Origin: an uncultured Bacteroidota bacterium
GTDB lineage: Bacteria > Bacteroidota > Bacteroidia > Flavobacteriales > Flavobacteriaceae
DNA: 34,865 nucleotides
Reading direction: 5' to 3'
NCBI GenBank assembly: GCA_902519075.1
Contig: CABYIO010000011.1
Location: forward strand, 1 to 34,865
Every line of letters begins with the position of its first letter. Positions within the stretch are counted from its first letter, which is position 1. The notes beneath the pieces were generated by a model. The model ran no database searches and had not been told where the DNA came from. It saw only the letters and a list, made by a program, of their open reading frames with translations. Shown here piece after piece: positions 8,545-16,762 of the stretch. The position numbers were made by a program, and so were the translations under genes.

Positions 8545-11098
8545 AGCGAAGGCTTTCTTCAAATGAACGAGAAGAGCTGAAATTATCTCGATTTATTCTG
8601 ATTACTTTTTCTTTGTTTGGTATTAAATCAAAGTAATTATCTGAAAAATTATATTCCAGCATCGAGGCAATAAATAAATTTTTTATCAAATTTTTAGAAA
8701 TTAATTTGATTTCATAAAAACTATCTACAATGTTAACCTCATACTTAAAATTTGGTTGAGTAAGTTTAAGATTTTTTAAGGGTGTTAAGTACTTTATTTT
8801 CTCAGAAATGATTATATCATTAAGTGTGACATAAGCAAAAATGAATTTATCATTAAAATATTCATTATCAATGCTAATTGATGCTAAATCTATATTATGA
8901 ATTATTTTTGAATTGTTGGGATTTGAATGAAATTCGCCTTTCCAAGAATTATAAATTTTCCCAGAAAAATCCATTAATTGAAAATTATACTTATATTTTT
9001 CACTATGTAATTTGTCTGTTACAAAATATATAGCAATCTCGTTATTATTTTTATGTAACGATAAAATAGACTCTTCGAATGACTTTTTAGTTTGATAATG
9101 TAGTGCTTTCCATTTTCCATAGTAATCAATGCTTGACCAAGATGCAACTGGCCAGCAGTCATTCAATTGCCAATATAGACTGCCCATACATATGTCCCTG
9201 TTCCTTCTTTGAGCTTCCATACCCAATGAAATCCCCTCTGCTTGAAGTAATTGACTTACGTATAAAAAATGCTCAAATGAATCAGGAGCATTATAATCGC
9301 GCAGCATATATTCTTCAATTGTGCTATTCCCGATACTGGACCTTTGATGTGATTTCATAACATCCGAGTAAATGTTATAATCTGATTGATTAGTGTATTT
9401 TTCAACTGACGAAAATTCAGGAAACGATTGAAATCCAAATTCTGACATAAACCTTGGGATTTTCTCTTCATATGTACTAAAGGGTTCTTTGCCCCACCAT
9501 ACTCCCCAGTAATGTGCATCTCCACTTGTCAGGGATTCTGTAACCCCTGTTGAGCTACTGGGTGAAGATGACCAATAATCTGTCGCTGGATCATATTCTT
9601 GAATCACTTTAGGTAATATTTTATGAAAGATTTGATCATAGGCTTTAAAAATAGTATCTGCAATTTCTTGTGATTGATTTTCAATAATACCTTTTTTCCA
9701 GCCCCAATTTTCCCATGCTGATAATACCTCATTATTACCACACCATAACGCAAGTGAAGGGTGATTTCTTATTCTTTTTACATTATATATAGCTTCTTCT
9801 TCAACGGATCTTAAAAAACTGTCATTTCCGGGATACATAGCACAAGCAAACATAAAGTCTTGCCAAACGAGTAAACCATATTTATCACATAACTCATAAA
9901 ATATATCATCTTCATAGACACCCCCGCCCCATACTCTAATCATATTCATATTGGCATCCACAGCTGCTGACAATAGTTTTTCATAATCTGAGTCTTTTAC
10001 TCTTGGTAAAAAAACATCTTGAGGAATATAATTAACCCCTTTCATAAATGTGGGGATACCATTTACTTTAAAGAAAAAGTTATTACCAATAGAGTCATTT
10101 TCAGTTATTAATTCTATAGTTCTAAACCCTATCGACTTAGAACTGTCAATTGAGTAATTTTCATTTGAAATTTTGATTCGAATGTCATAAAGCTTTTGAT
10201 TACCCATCCCATTTGGCCACCATCTTTCAATATCTTCCATTGTAAAAGGAATTGTAAATTTATTAGTGCCTTTTTCTAAGTAAACAAAATCCTTAAAAAT
10301 TTTCTTATCATCTACAGAAATTTCAGCAATAACATTCTTATTTTCAATCAAAGATAGAACTTCAACATTTGCTTCAACAAAGGCTTTATCCCCAACAATA
10401 TTTTGTTTGAAATAAAGATCATTGATTTTAAAATTACTCCAAAAATTAACATTTATACTTCTCCAAATTCCAGAGGTAACTAATCTTGGTCCCCAATCCC
10501 AACCAAAGGAGTAGGGGGCCTTTCTTGAAAAAACACCAACTTTTTTGTTTCCGATAACTTCACCTATTTCGGAAAGATCATTTGCATTATCTGGCAGCTC
10601 ATACCCCAAATTATCATATTTTTCAATTCCAACATCTATTGGAGACTTGAATTTGATTAATAAGTTATTCTCTCCTCTTATGATTTTTTGCTTTACTTCA
10701 ATTTTCTTTCCAACAAACATATTGTCAGATGAATAAATAAGATGATCATTTAAAAAAATATCAGCATAAGTATCAAGGCCTAGAAAATCTAGTTCAATGT
10801 TATCATAATTAAATTGTGAGTCATTAATATTAAAGGTTGTTCTGTAATTCCAGTCCAGTTTATCAATCCATTGTAATTCATGCTCGTTTAGTCTAAAAAA
10901 TGGATCATCTATCTTTCCGTTTTCCAGTAAATCTAAATGAACAGTACCTGGAACAGAAGCCGGCATGAATGGTTCACCTTTTTCAGATTGAAATTCCCAT
11001 TTTGAATCTATTTCCAATGTGTATTCAGTGCTATGATTAGAGCATGAAAAAACAAAAAGGATAAAAAACTGAAATAAAAAGATTTTTATTGTCTCCAT
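8519..11098 (-). CDS. GH2 beta-mannosidase-like lipoprotein
   Basis: An 859-residue glycoside hydrolase family 2 enzyme. The ATG at 11098 is chosen over a TTG at 11110 because it directly begins a lipoprotein signal (METIKIFLFQFFILFVFSC). The domains run jelly-roll (about 25-200, including APYSFGWDWGPRL), Ig-like, TIM barrel (about 310-660), and C-terminal Ig-like parts. The GNNE motif gives the acid/base E457 and SEFGFQSFPE the nucleophile E553; MNMIRVWGGG and VWQDFMFAC are typical of the beta-mannosidase branch of GH2. It should release beta-linked mannose from manno-oligosaccharides, anchored at the periplasmic or outer-membrane face. It is transcribed divergently from the DUF3078 gene and stands alone, without a SusC/D pair. 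Activity on mannosides rather than another GH2 substrate rests on motif resemblance only. Confidence 0.88.
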   Translation of the reverse strand: METIKIFLFQFFILFVFSCSNHSTEYTLEIDSKWEFQSEKGEPFMPASVPGTVHLDLLENGKIDDPFFRLNEHELQWIDKLDWNYRTTFNINDSQFNYDNIELDFLGLDTYADIFLNDHLIYSSDNMFVGKKIEVKQKIIRGENNLLIKFKSPIDVGIEKYDNLGYELPDNANDLSEIGEVIGNKKVGVFSRKAPYSFGWDWGPRLVTSGIWRSINVNFWSNFKINDLYFKQNIVGDKAFVEANVEVLSLIENKNVIAEISVDDKKIFKDFVYLEKGTNKFTIPFTMEDIERWWPNGMGNQKLYDIRIKISNENYSIDSSKSIGFRTIELITENDSIGNNFFFKVNGIPTFMKGVNYIPQDVFLPRVKDSDYEKLLSAAVDANMNMIRVWGGGVYEDDIFYELCDKYGLLVWQDFMFACAMYPGNDSFLRSVEEEAIYNVKRIRNHPSLALWCGNNEVLSAWENWGWKKGIIENQSQEIADTIFKAYDQIFHKILPKVIQEYDPATDYWSSSPSSSTGVTESLTSGDAHYWGVWWGKEPFSTYEEKIPRFMSEFGFQSFPEFSSVEKYTNQSDYNIYSDVMKSHQRSSIGNSTIEEYMLRDYNAPDSFEHFLYVSQLLQAEGISLGMEAQRRNRDICMGSLYWQLNDCWPVASWSSIDYYGKWKALHYQTKKSFEESILSLHKNNNEIAIYFVTDKLHSEKYKYNFQLMDFSGKIYNSWKGEFHSNPNNSKIIHNIDLASISIDNEYFNDKFIFAYVTLNDIIISEKIKYLTPLKNLKLTQPNFKYEVNIVDSFYEIKLISKNLIKNLFIASMLEYNFSDNYFDLIPNKEKVIRINRDNFSSSRSFEESLRFISLYDTY

Positions 11099-11116
11099 TA
11101 TAATTAACAAATTATG

Positions 11117-11154
11117 AATTCTAAATTTTAAAGAAAAATGAATAATTTAGAATT
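11117..11154. repeat. 11-bp inverted repeat in a divergent intergenic region
   Basis: AATTCTAAATT (11117-11127) and AATTTAGAATT (11144-11154) are perfect reverse complements separated by 16 bp. They lie in the 82-bp gap between the divergent GH2 and DUF3078 genes, where an operator shared by both promoters could sit. The DNA is extremely AT-rich, so chance is possible. Confidence 0.4.
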
Positions 11155-11180
11155 TTAAAATTTAAAACAACACTCTGGGT

Positions 11181-12086
11181 TTGAAAAAAGTTGCAATTCT
11201 AATTTTTTTATTATTTAATTTCATTTCATTTTCTCAAGAAAAGACGATCGATACAACGAAAGTTGTTGGATGGCAGAAGTCTGGAAAAAGTAGCTTTCTA
11301 ATCAATCAAACGGCTTTTAGTAACTGGATTTCAGGTGGGGAAAATAGTGTAGCCGGCACCCTTTCTGTAGATTATAATCTCAATTATTACAAAAACGGTT
11401 GGTCATGGGATACAAAAATGATAGGTTCATTTGGGGTAAATAGAAACAGTGATAGTAAATTTTTTAAAAAAATTGATGACAGAATAGAAATAAACTCTGT
11501 TATGGGTAAAAAGTTTATTGAAGAATTTAGCTTCTCTAGTTTTTTGAACTTAAAAACACAATTTGCAAAAGGATTTAAATATTCAGATAATGACGAAGGA
11601 GATGAAATTAGAACTGAAAAAACAAGGATATTTTCTCCAGCTTATATCCAATTAGGGGTAGGTGTTTATTGGAAAGAAAGTAATTCTCTTTGGGTAAATT
11701 TTGCACCAATCACTGGAAGATTAATTATTGCGAGTAAAAAATTTACTAATGACTTGGATGAAGGCGAAGAATATTTTGGTATTCCAAGAGGTCAAAATTC
11801 TAGGTTTGAACTCGGTGCTTCCATTAGTGCCTTTTATAAATTTGAATTAGTTGAAAATATAACCATTGAGCAAAGAGTAAATCTGTATTCTGATTATCTA
11901 TACAAAGCAGATAATATTGATGTAGATTATACACTTTCAGCATTTATGAAAATAAATGATTATTTATCTACAACACTTATTGTTCAATGTTTGTATGATG
12001 ATAATGCAATTAAAAAAATACAATTGAGAGAAGTATTTGGTCTTGCATTTGTAATTGATATATTGGAAATCCCAAAAATTATCTAA
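11181..12086 (+). CDS. DUF3078 domain outer-membrane protein, TTG start
   Basis: A 301-residue protein with a signal peptide (MKKVAILIFLLFNFISFSQ), then W-K-G-rich strands of the DUF3078 type: GWQKSGKSSFLINQTAFSNW, SVDYNLNYYKNGWSWDTKM, and a repetitive barrel-like pattern with aromatic residues to the C-terminus. The start codon is TTG; a stop lies in frame at 11163 and the next ATG falls well past the signal peptide, so TTG is the only start that keeps the export signal. Its stop codon abuts the stop of the convergent Bax inhibitor-like gene with no spacer. Members of this family are abundant in Bacteroidota but functionally uncharacterised. Outer-membrane location is inferred from the signal and strand pattern. 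Confidence 0.8.
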   Translation: MKKVAILIFLLFNFISFSQEKTIDTTKVVGWQKSGKSSFLINQTAFSNWISGGENSVAGTLSVDYNLNYYKNGWSWDTKMIGSFGVNRNSDSKFFKKIDDRIEINSVMGKKFIEEFSFSSFLNLKTQFAKGFKYSDNDEGDEIRTEKTRIFSPAYIQLGVGVYWKESNSLWVNFAPITGRLIIASKKFTNDLDEGEEYFGIPRGQNSRFELGASISAFYKFELVENITIEQRVNLYSDYLYKADNIDVDYTLSAFMKINDYLSTTLIVQCLYDDNAIKKIQLREVFGLAFVIDILEIPKII

Positions 12087-12839
12087 TTATCTATTTTTCA
12101 TTTTTGCCAATAATCTTAATAACTCTAAATAAAGCCATATTAAGGTTACCAGAAGACCAAAAGCTCCATACCACTCCATATATTTTGGTGCTCCCTTTTC
12201 AGATCCTTCTTCGATAAAATCAAAATCTATAACTAGATTTAACGCAGCAATAATGACAATTCCAAATGATAATCCTATACTTAGCATAGAAGAATTATTG
12301 GAGCTTAATAATGATATACCAGAGCCAAAGAAGCTCATGACAAAGCTTATTAGGTAAAGAAGAAATATACCGCCAGTTGCAGCAAATAAACCTAACTTAA
12401 AATTTTCGGTTGGCTTTATAATTTTTGATCTGTAGGCAAAAAGTAAAGAAAACAAAACCAGTACTGTTATTGAAATAGCCTGTAAAACAATACCATCGTA
12501 TTGCACATTGTATATGTATGATAATGATCCAAGTGCTAATCCTTCAAGAATAGCATAAAAAGGAACAGTAAAAGGAGCCCATTTCTTTTTAAAAATTGTT
12601 ACTATAGCTAAGATTAGGCCACCTACAGACCCAATCATAATCATACTTTCCATTCCAGCTGAGAATGTATAATATGCAGCAAGGATTAATAATACTAATG
12701 ATATCGCTGTTTTGTCAACAGTTCCTTGAATTGTCATTGTTTTATCGAGATATAACGAACTATTTTTCACTGGGTTCTTGAAAGTATTAGAATTCAATGC
12801 AGGATTAGATGTTCTGTAAGAGAGATGTGTTTTGTTCAT
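12087..12839 (-). CDS. Bax inhibitor-1/YccA family membrane protein
   Basis: A 250-residue protein with a hydrophilic N-terminus of about 30 residues (SYRTSNPALNSNTF) and seven predicted membrane helices, ending in a short basic tail (LAKMKNR). The N-terminal SNP.L motif, YAILEGLALG (a helix-3 motif) and IEEGSEKGAPKYMEWYGAFGLLVTLIWLYLELLRLL at the C-terminus fit the YccA/BI-1 like branch found in many bacteria. The family has proposed roles in ion leak and membrane stress, but this branch is not biochemically defined. It is transcribed alone, convergent with the DUF3078 gene. A TAAATTTG -7-like element lies on its strand at 12858-12865, without a -33 box at normal spacing. Confidence 0.88.
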   Translation of the reverse strand: MNKTHLSYRTSNPALNSNTFKNPVKNSSLYLDKTMTIQGTVDKTAISLVLLILAAYYTFSAGMESMIMIGSVGGLILAIVTIFKKKWAPFTVPFYAILEGLALGSLSYIYNVQYDGIVLQAISITVLVLFSLLFAYRSKIIKPTENFKLGLFAATGGIFLLYLISFVMSFFGSGISLLSSNNSSMLSIGLSFGIVIIAALNLVIDFDFIEEGSEKGAPKYMEWYGAFGLLVTLIWLYLELLRLLAKMKNR

Positions 12840-12968
12840 TTTTAGCTAATTTTTAGTCAAATTTAGTGAATTTCAGGATTTTTTCTTAAACCATTGTAAA
12901 CCAAGCAATAACAGAAATGAATTTGGCAAAAAAAGGCTATATTATTTGCCGATATCGCAAAAAAAAAG

Positions 12969-12996
12969 TTGTTTTTTAAATAATTTCGTATATTTG
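12969..12996 (+). promoter_or_regulatory. Bacteroidota-type promoter for the OM barrel gene
   Basis: TTG at 12969-12971 and TATATTTG at 12989-12996 with 17 bp between them match the TTG/TAnnTTTG consensus known from Flavobacterium. The ATG follows 28 bp downstream at 13025. A near-palindrome (TTTGC-CGATATCG-CAAA) lies just upstream at 12945-12961. Confidence 0.7.
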
Positions 12997-13024
12997 CATC
13001 ATATTAACTAAAAATTGATTTAAA

Positions 13025-13588
13025 ATGAAAAAATTATTACTTTTTATTACGGTATTATTTTTCGGTATTTCTACTATTAACGCTCAGGATGATGCAAACT
13101 ACGGTTTTGCTCAGGGTGACTGGGTTTTAGGGGGTGGATTTAATTTTTCAAACGCTGACGATAATGGTGATGAAACTTCTTCATCTACTATTGCGCCTAC
13201 TGTTCATTACTTTGTTTCTGATACATGGGCTGTTGGTGCCAGTATAGGTCTAATGTCAATGGATATGGGTGGTGATAAAGAATCTAACACAGTTGTTGCA
13301 TTCGAAGCCAGAAACTATTTCATGGACATGAGTGAAAAAACTAAGTGGTACTTTAATGTCGGCTTTTCCAATACAAGTGGAGATAGTTTTGATGATTCAG
13401 TTACAGGAATTGGAGCTGGTATCGGTATGAACTATTTCATGAATGAAAACATTATTATCGACTTTGGTTTAACTAATATTCTTAGTTACGCAAAAGCGGG
13501 TGATGTTTCTGCAACTAGTTTTGGATGGTCAGGTGAACTTAATAACTTACAAGGTGCAGCTAGTTTTAGCGTAATTTTCAAGTTATAA
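13025..13588 (+). CDS. Small outer-membrane beta-barrel protein
   Basis: A 187-residue protein with a clear signal peptide (MKKLLLFITVLFFGISTINAQ) and a mature part made of alternating strands with Gly and aromatic residues: GDWVLGGGFNFS, SSTIAPTVHYFVSDTWAVGASIGLMSM, TKWYFNVGFSNTSG, GIGAGIGMNYFMNENIIIDFGL, and a C-terminal strand ending in AASFSVIFKL. This is the pattern of eight-stranded OmpW/OmpX-like porin-family barrels common in Flavobacteriia. It has its own good promoter and a strong terminator, so it is monocistronic and probably well expressed. Its codons use more C and G at third positions than those of its neighbours, which fits high expression. No specific substrate can be assigned. 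Confidence 0.85.
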   Translation: MKKLLLFITVLFFGISTINAQDDANYGFAQGDWVLGGGFNFSNADDNGDETSSSTIAPTVHYFVSDTWAVGASIGLMSMDMGGDKESNTVVAFEARNYFMDMSEKTKWYFNVGFSNTSGDSFDDSVTGIGAGIGMNYFMNENIIIDFGLTNILSYAKAGDVSATSFGWSGELNNLQGAASFSVIFKL

Positions 13589-13610
13589 GATTTATACCAC
13601 TGAATATATT

Positions 13611-13637
13611 AAAAAACCGCCCAATGGGCGGTTTTTT
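13611..13637. terminator. Bidirectional terminator between convergent genes
   Basis: A 12-bp perfect stem (13611-13622 with 13626-13637, core CCGCCC/GGGCGG) with a three-base AAT loop, flanked by A-run and T-run. It lies 22 bp after the OM barrel stop, and the stop codon of the convergent hydrolase begins at its last base, so it can serve both genes. Confidence 0.9.
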
Positions 13638-14563
13638 TATTTCTTATCAATAAATTCAGATATTAAATTGACCATATTATGGTCAATTGGAAGCTCTGGA
13701 TTTCCATAAGTTTGTAAATTCAATAATCGGTTATCACTTGCCTGCCTAAAAACATGATTCATACCATCTATTATCTCCAATCTAGAGTTTTTTGCAGCTT
13801 TATGCAATATTAGTGCATCATTAACTTCAATTTGGATGTCTGTACTTCCTTGAATTATCAAAATAGGAATATTTAATTTTGATATCTCTTCTGATGGATC
13901 ATAGCTGGATGCATCGATAAGATACGACTGAACATCTGCTCTAAATAAACTGTTAAGTAAGGGTGGCACCGAGTCAACTAATTTTTTATTTTTTAATTTT
14001 TCTATAATCGGCTCAGACATTGACTTAACAAAAGGTGGCTGAATTGACAACTGTCTTTCAATTAATGTTAAATAATCTTCACCTGCACCAGCTATGGAGA
14101 TAAATCTGTCTGCTATTAATTGACATGCGATCATGCCAATTAATGCACCTTCACTATGTCCGATTACCACAACTTCTTTAAAATGTTTTGATTCTTTAAA
14201 ATGATTAATTATGCTAACCACATCATTTATATAGTCTAAAAATTTAATTTCATTACCGGTTTTTAAATCCCCTATACTTTTACCGACTCCCCTCTTATCA
14301 TACCTATATGTGCTAATCCCATTTTCTTGAAGTCCTTCAGCTAACATCTTTAAATAATCACTTTTCAAAGATATATTATTACCATCTCGGTCTGTTGGAC
14401 CAGATCCAGAAATGATTATGGCTAAATTAGAATTTAGATTATTTGAATTGATTAATGTGCCATGAATATTATGGTTATCAAAACTATTAATTATATAATC
14501 ACTGGCTGATAATGAGCAAAAATTGAAAACAAAAAATAATGTAAATGCATAGTAATATTTCAT
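13637..14563 (-). CDS. Secreted alpha/beta hydrolase
   Basis: A 308-residue alpha/beta-hydrolase. The ATG at 14563 is preferred over a TTG at 14590 because it begins a signal peptide (MKYYYAFTLFFVFNFCSLSAS). After it come IISGSGPTDRDGNN (oxyanion region), YRYDKRGVGKS, the nucleophile elbow GHSEGA, and the C-terminal acid and histidine regions (IIQGSTDIQIEV, GMNHVFR). This fits the periplasmic S9/YqiA-like hydrolase group that includes esterases and peptidase-like enzymes; the substrate cannot be told. It lies 42 bp downstream of a DoxX-like gene on the same strand and may be cotranscribed with it and the SixA-like gene. Confidence 0.82.
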   Translation of the reverse strand: MKYYYAFTLFFVFNFCSLSASDYIINSFDNHNIHGTLINSNNLNSNLAIIISGSGPTDRDGNNISLKSDYLKMLAEGLQENGISTYRYDKRGVGKSIGDLKTGNEIKFLDYINDVVSIINHFKESKHFKEVVVIGHSEGALIGMIACQLIADRFISIAGAGEDYLTLIERQLSIQPPFVKSMSEPIIEKLKNKKLVDSVPPLLNSLFRADVQSYLIDASSYDPSEEISKLNIPILIIQGSTDIQIEVNDALILHKAAKNSRLEIIDGMNHVFRQASDNRLLNLQTYGNPELPIDHNMVNLISEFIDKK

Positions 14564-14605
14564 GTTTTCAGTTTGTTTAAAATGTAGCAATAGTAAGGGT
14601 TCTTA

Positions 14606-14974
14606 TTAACCCATTGTAAAATACATTATCAATGCTATCATAAATAAAATTGACAAAGCGGGATAAGACTTTTTTATAGGGTCTTTCACTTTGACATGCA
14701 TAAATACTGCCGCAATCATTAATCCAGCTAAAGCAACCAGATTATATAAAAGTAATTCCTCCACCCAAAAGCTAATAATTAGCATAAGTGCAATAGAAAC
14801 CTTCATTGCCCCAACAAAATACATAAGCCACACTGGTAGGCCGTATGCGATAAACTCCTCTTTCATATTTGTGGCATTTCCACCTCTATACTCTGTAGCT
14901 TTATTAAATCTAAAAAGCCAAACGTTTATTAGTCCAATTGCAATTATAAGCTGTAAAACCATTATAAGTGTCAT
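14606..14974 (-). CDS. DoxX-like membrane protein
   Basis: A 122-residue protein with four predicted membrane helices (about residues 3-20, 43-68, 74-93, 103-121). The pattern, with EEFIAYGLPVWLMYFVGAMKVSIALMLI and a final helix following VKDPIKKSYPALSI, matches the DoxX-like family common in Bacteroidota. The family's function is poorly known; some members are linked to redox or thiosulfate metabolism, but nothing here indicates this. It lies 42 bp before the alpha/beta-hydrolase and 38 bp after the SixA-like gene, all on the minus strand, suggesting one transcript. Met5 is an alternative start. Confidence 0.75.
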   Translation of the reverse strand: MTLIMVLQLIIAIGLINVWLFRFNKATEYRGGNATNMKEEFIAYGLPVWLMYFVGAMKVSIALMLIISFWVEELLLYNLVALAGLMIAAVFMHVKVKDPIKKSYPALSILFMIALIMYFTMG

Positions 14975-15012
14975 AATATTAAATATTTAGTTAGCTTCCT
15001 AAATATATAAAA

Positions 15013-15501
15013 TTATTTTAATTGCTTAGGGAATTTTATTTGAATAAGATTACCGTTGTTTAATGAAATATCATTCCATTTGATGCAATTAAAATCTATT
15101 TCGGCAATACCAGTTGTTGGCAAATTATCTAAATCAATATTTGTTAGCTCATTGATCAAATTTGTTAAACCTGGGTTATGTGCGATAATCGCAACTGAAG
15201 AAAAATTATCTGAATAATTCCTAATAAGATTTAATATTGAAAATGAAGAACTATGATACAAAGAATCGTCATATTTGATTAGATCAAATTTAATTCTATC
15301 TATAAAAAATTTAGAGGTTTCAAATGTTCTTACTGAACTACTTGAATGAAGAAAACAAATCTTATTTATTTTGCTGCTCAAAAAATTAGCCATTATGGGG
15401 CCGTCTGTTTTACCTCTTTTGTTTAATGGTCTATGAAAATCTCCGAGACTTAAGTCTTTCCATGAAGATTTTGAATGACGTATTATAATTAGTTTTTTCA
15501 A
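15013..15501 (-). CDS. SixA-like phosphohistidine phosphatase, TTG start
   Basis: A 162-residue histidine phosphatase. The RHG-type motif is RHSKSSW at residues 8-14, followed by the family-typical DFHRPLNKRGKTDGPIMANFL and the second catalytic His in IIAHNPGLTNLI. SixA enzymes remove phosphate from phosphohistidine proteins; in E. coli the targets are ArcB and the nitrogen PTS, and the bacterial target here is unknown. The start is TTG: translation from it gives MKKLIIIRHSKSSW, in register with family N-termini, and an in-frame TAA lies only 12 bases upstream, so no ATG start is available. It is first in a likely minus-strand operon with the DoxX-like and hydrolase genes. Confidence 0.85.
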   Translation of the reverse strand: MKKLIIIRHSKSSWKDLSLGDFHRPLNKRGKTDGPIMANFLSSKINKICFLHSSSSVRTFETSKFFIDRIKFDLIKYDDSLYHSSSFSILNLIRNYSDNFSSVAIIAHNPGLTNLINELTNIDLDNLPTTGIAEIDFNCIKWNDISLNNGNLIQIKFPKQLK

Positions 15502-15569
15502 ATTTAAATTTTAATAAAATTTTAAAGTTTTTAAGCTAATAAAAAACCTAATTTAGCATTTTTATTTTT

Positions 15570-16583
15570 ATGGATTCATTAACTCAAATTGTTTTAGGTG
15601 CATCAGTTGCAGAAGCAACTCTTGGGAAGAAAATAGGCAATAAAGCAATTGTACTTGGTGCAATAGCTGGAACTATTCCTGATTTAGATATAGTTACTAG
15701 ATTTTTTGTTGATGATCTAACGGCATCTGTAATGCATAGAGGATTTTCTCATTCAATTATATTTCCATTCATTGCTGCGCCTGTACTTGCATGGGTTTTA
15801 AATAAAATATATTCCAAATATCAGAATGTTAGTTACTTTGATTGGTTAAAAATGTTTTTTTTAGCAATATTTACGCATCCATTGCTTGATGCTCAAACAA
15901 CGTGGGGGACTCAATTATTTTGGCCTTTTGAATGGCGTGTAGCGATTGAAAACATATTCATAATTGACCCAATATATACCCTTCCATTTTTAACATTCCT
16001 CATATTAACAGCATTTCAAGATAGACTTTCAAGAAAAAGAAAACTCTATAATTCATTAGGGCTAATTATAAGTTCCACATATCTACTTACCACTTTAGCA
16101 TTTAAAGGAATAGCTCATTATAAAATAGCAGAGGCACTGGAGAAAAATAATATTGAGTATAAAGATATTAACACAAGAGCCACATACTTTAATAGTATAC
16201 TGTGGTCTGCTCAAATTGAATTAGAGGACTCTTATATGTTTACATACTACTCATTATTTGATAAATCAATGCCTATTTTTACCAAAAAGTTTGCTAAAAA
16301 TCATGATATGCTAAAACCATTTATTGGTGAGAAAAAAATTCAGCAACTCATTATTTTGTCCAACGATCACTACATCATGTCAAATGAAAATGATAAACTA
16401 ATTTTTTGGAATTTAAAACTAGGACAAAAAGGATTTGATAAAAATGCTTCTCCTTATATATGGTCTTATGTCATAGAAAAAGATAATGATGAGCTAAAAA
16501 TTCAAGAAGGAAGATCCTTTAGGAATAATAGAAATTACTCTAAGGAATTTGATAGGTTTTACGAAAGATTAAAAGGAATTTAA
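15570..16583 (+). CDS. Membrane-bound metal-dependent hydrolase, YdjM/DUF457 type
   Basis: A 337-residue protein with several membrane helices in its N-terminal two thirds. The N-terminus (MDSLTQIVLGASVAEATLGKK) and AGTIPDLDIV are hallmarks of the DUF457/YdjM group; HRGFSHS and HPLLDAQTTWGTQLFWPF add the His and Asp residues thought to bind a metal. The C-terminal third (after about residue 190) is hydrophilic and probably outside the membrane. These proteins are annotated as membrane-bound metal-dependent hydrolases, but no substrate is established. It is transcribed divergently from the SixA-like gene, 68 bp away, and is followed 14 bp later by a tiny membrane-protein ORF that could be cotranscribed. 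Confidence 0.83.
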   Translation: MDSLTQIVLGASVAEATLGKKIGNKAIVLGAIAGTIPDLDIVTRFFVDDLTASVMHRGFSHSIIFPFIAAPVLAWVLNKIYSKYQNVSYFDWLKMFFLAIFTHPLLDAQTTWGTQLFWPFEWRVAIENIFIIDPIYTLPFLTFLILTAFQDRLSRKRKLYNSLGLIISSTYLLTTLAFKGIAHYKIAEALEKNNIEYKDINTRATYFNSILWSAQIELEDSYMFTYYSLFDKSMPIFTKKFAKNHDMLKPFIGEKKIQQLIILSNDHYIMSNENDKLIFWNLKLGQKGFDKNASPYIWSYVIEKDNDELKIQEGRSFRNNRNYSKEFDRFYERLKGI

Positions 16584-16597
16584 ATTAACTTTGAATT

Positions 16598-16762
16598 ATG
16601 TACACACCATTAATTATAATTATAACATTATTTGTCTTAAACTGGATAATCAGAATTTTAATTAGAAAAAATCCTCAGAATAAATCACTTGTGAAACTAA
16701 GTTTTTTAATCAGTTTCAGTATGATTGCATATACAATATATTATTTCTTTTTTATCAGATAA
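16598..16762 (+). CDS. 54-residue membrane protein, hypothetical
   Basis: ATG at 16598 to TAA at 16760-16762. The peptide begins MYTPLIIIITLFVLNWIIRI and contains two hydrophobic segments (about residues 4-23 and 35-52) joined by a basic linker (RKNPQNKSLVK), so it should be a two-helix hairpin in the inner membrane with a positive-inside loop. It follows the DUF457-like gene by 14 bp on the same strand and its last 22 bp overlap the 3' end of the convergent GH43 gene. No family is recognised. Support comes from the ATG, the regular hydrophobic-basic-hydrophobic pattern and the operon-like spacing. Confidence 0.55.
   Translation: MYTPLIIIITLFVLNWIIRILIRKNPQNKSLVKLSFLISFSMIAYTIYYFFFIR

Noticed and set aside
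8519-11098. Plus-strand frames inside GH2 (9103-9360 and 10545-10736)
   Set aside because: Antisense shadows of a well-supported gene with no family features.
11099-11110. TTG start for the GH2 gene at 11110
   Set aside because: ATG at 11098 begins the lipoprotein signal directly; the four extra residues add nothing.
12945-12961. Near-palindrome TTTGC-CGATATCG-CAAA upstream of the OM barrel promoter
   Set aside because: Only the inner 8 bp are a true palindrome and the outer arms are out of register by one base; a regulator site is possible but not supported enough for a separate entry.
14564-14590. TTG start for the alpha/beta hydrolase at 14590
   Set aside because: The nine extra residues would precede a normal signal peptide that begins with ATG at 14563.
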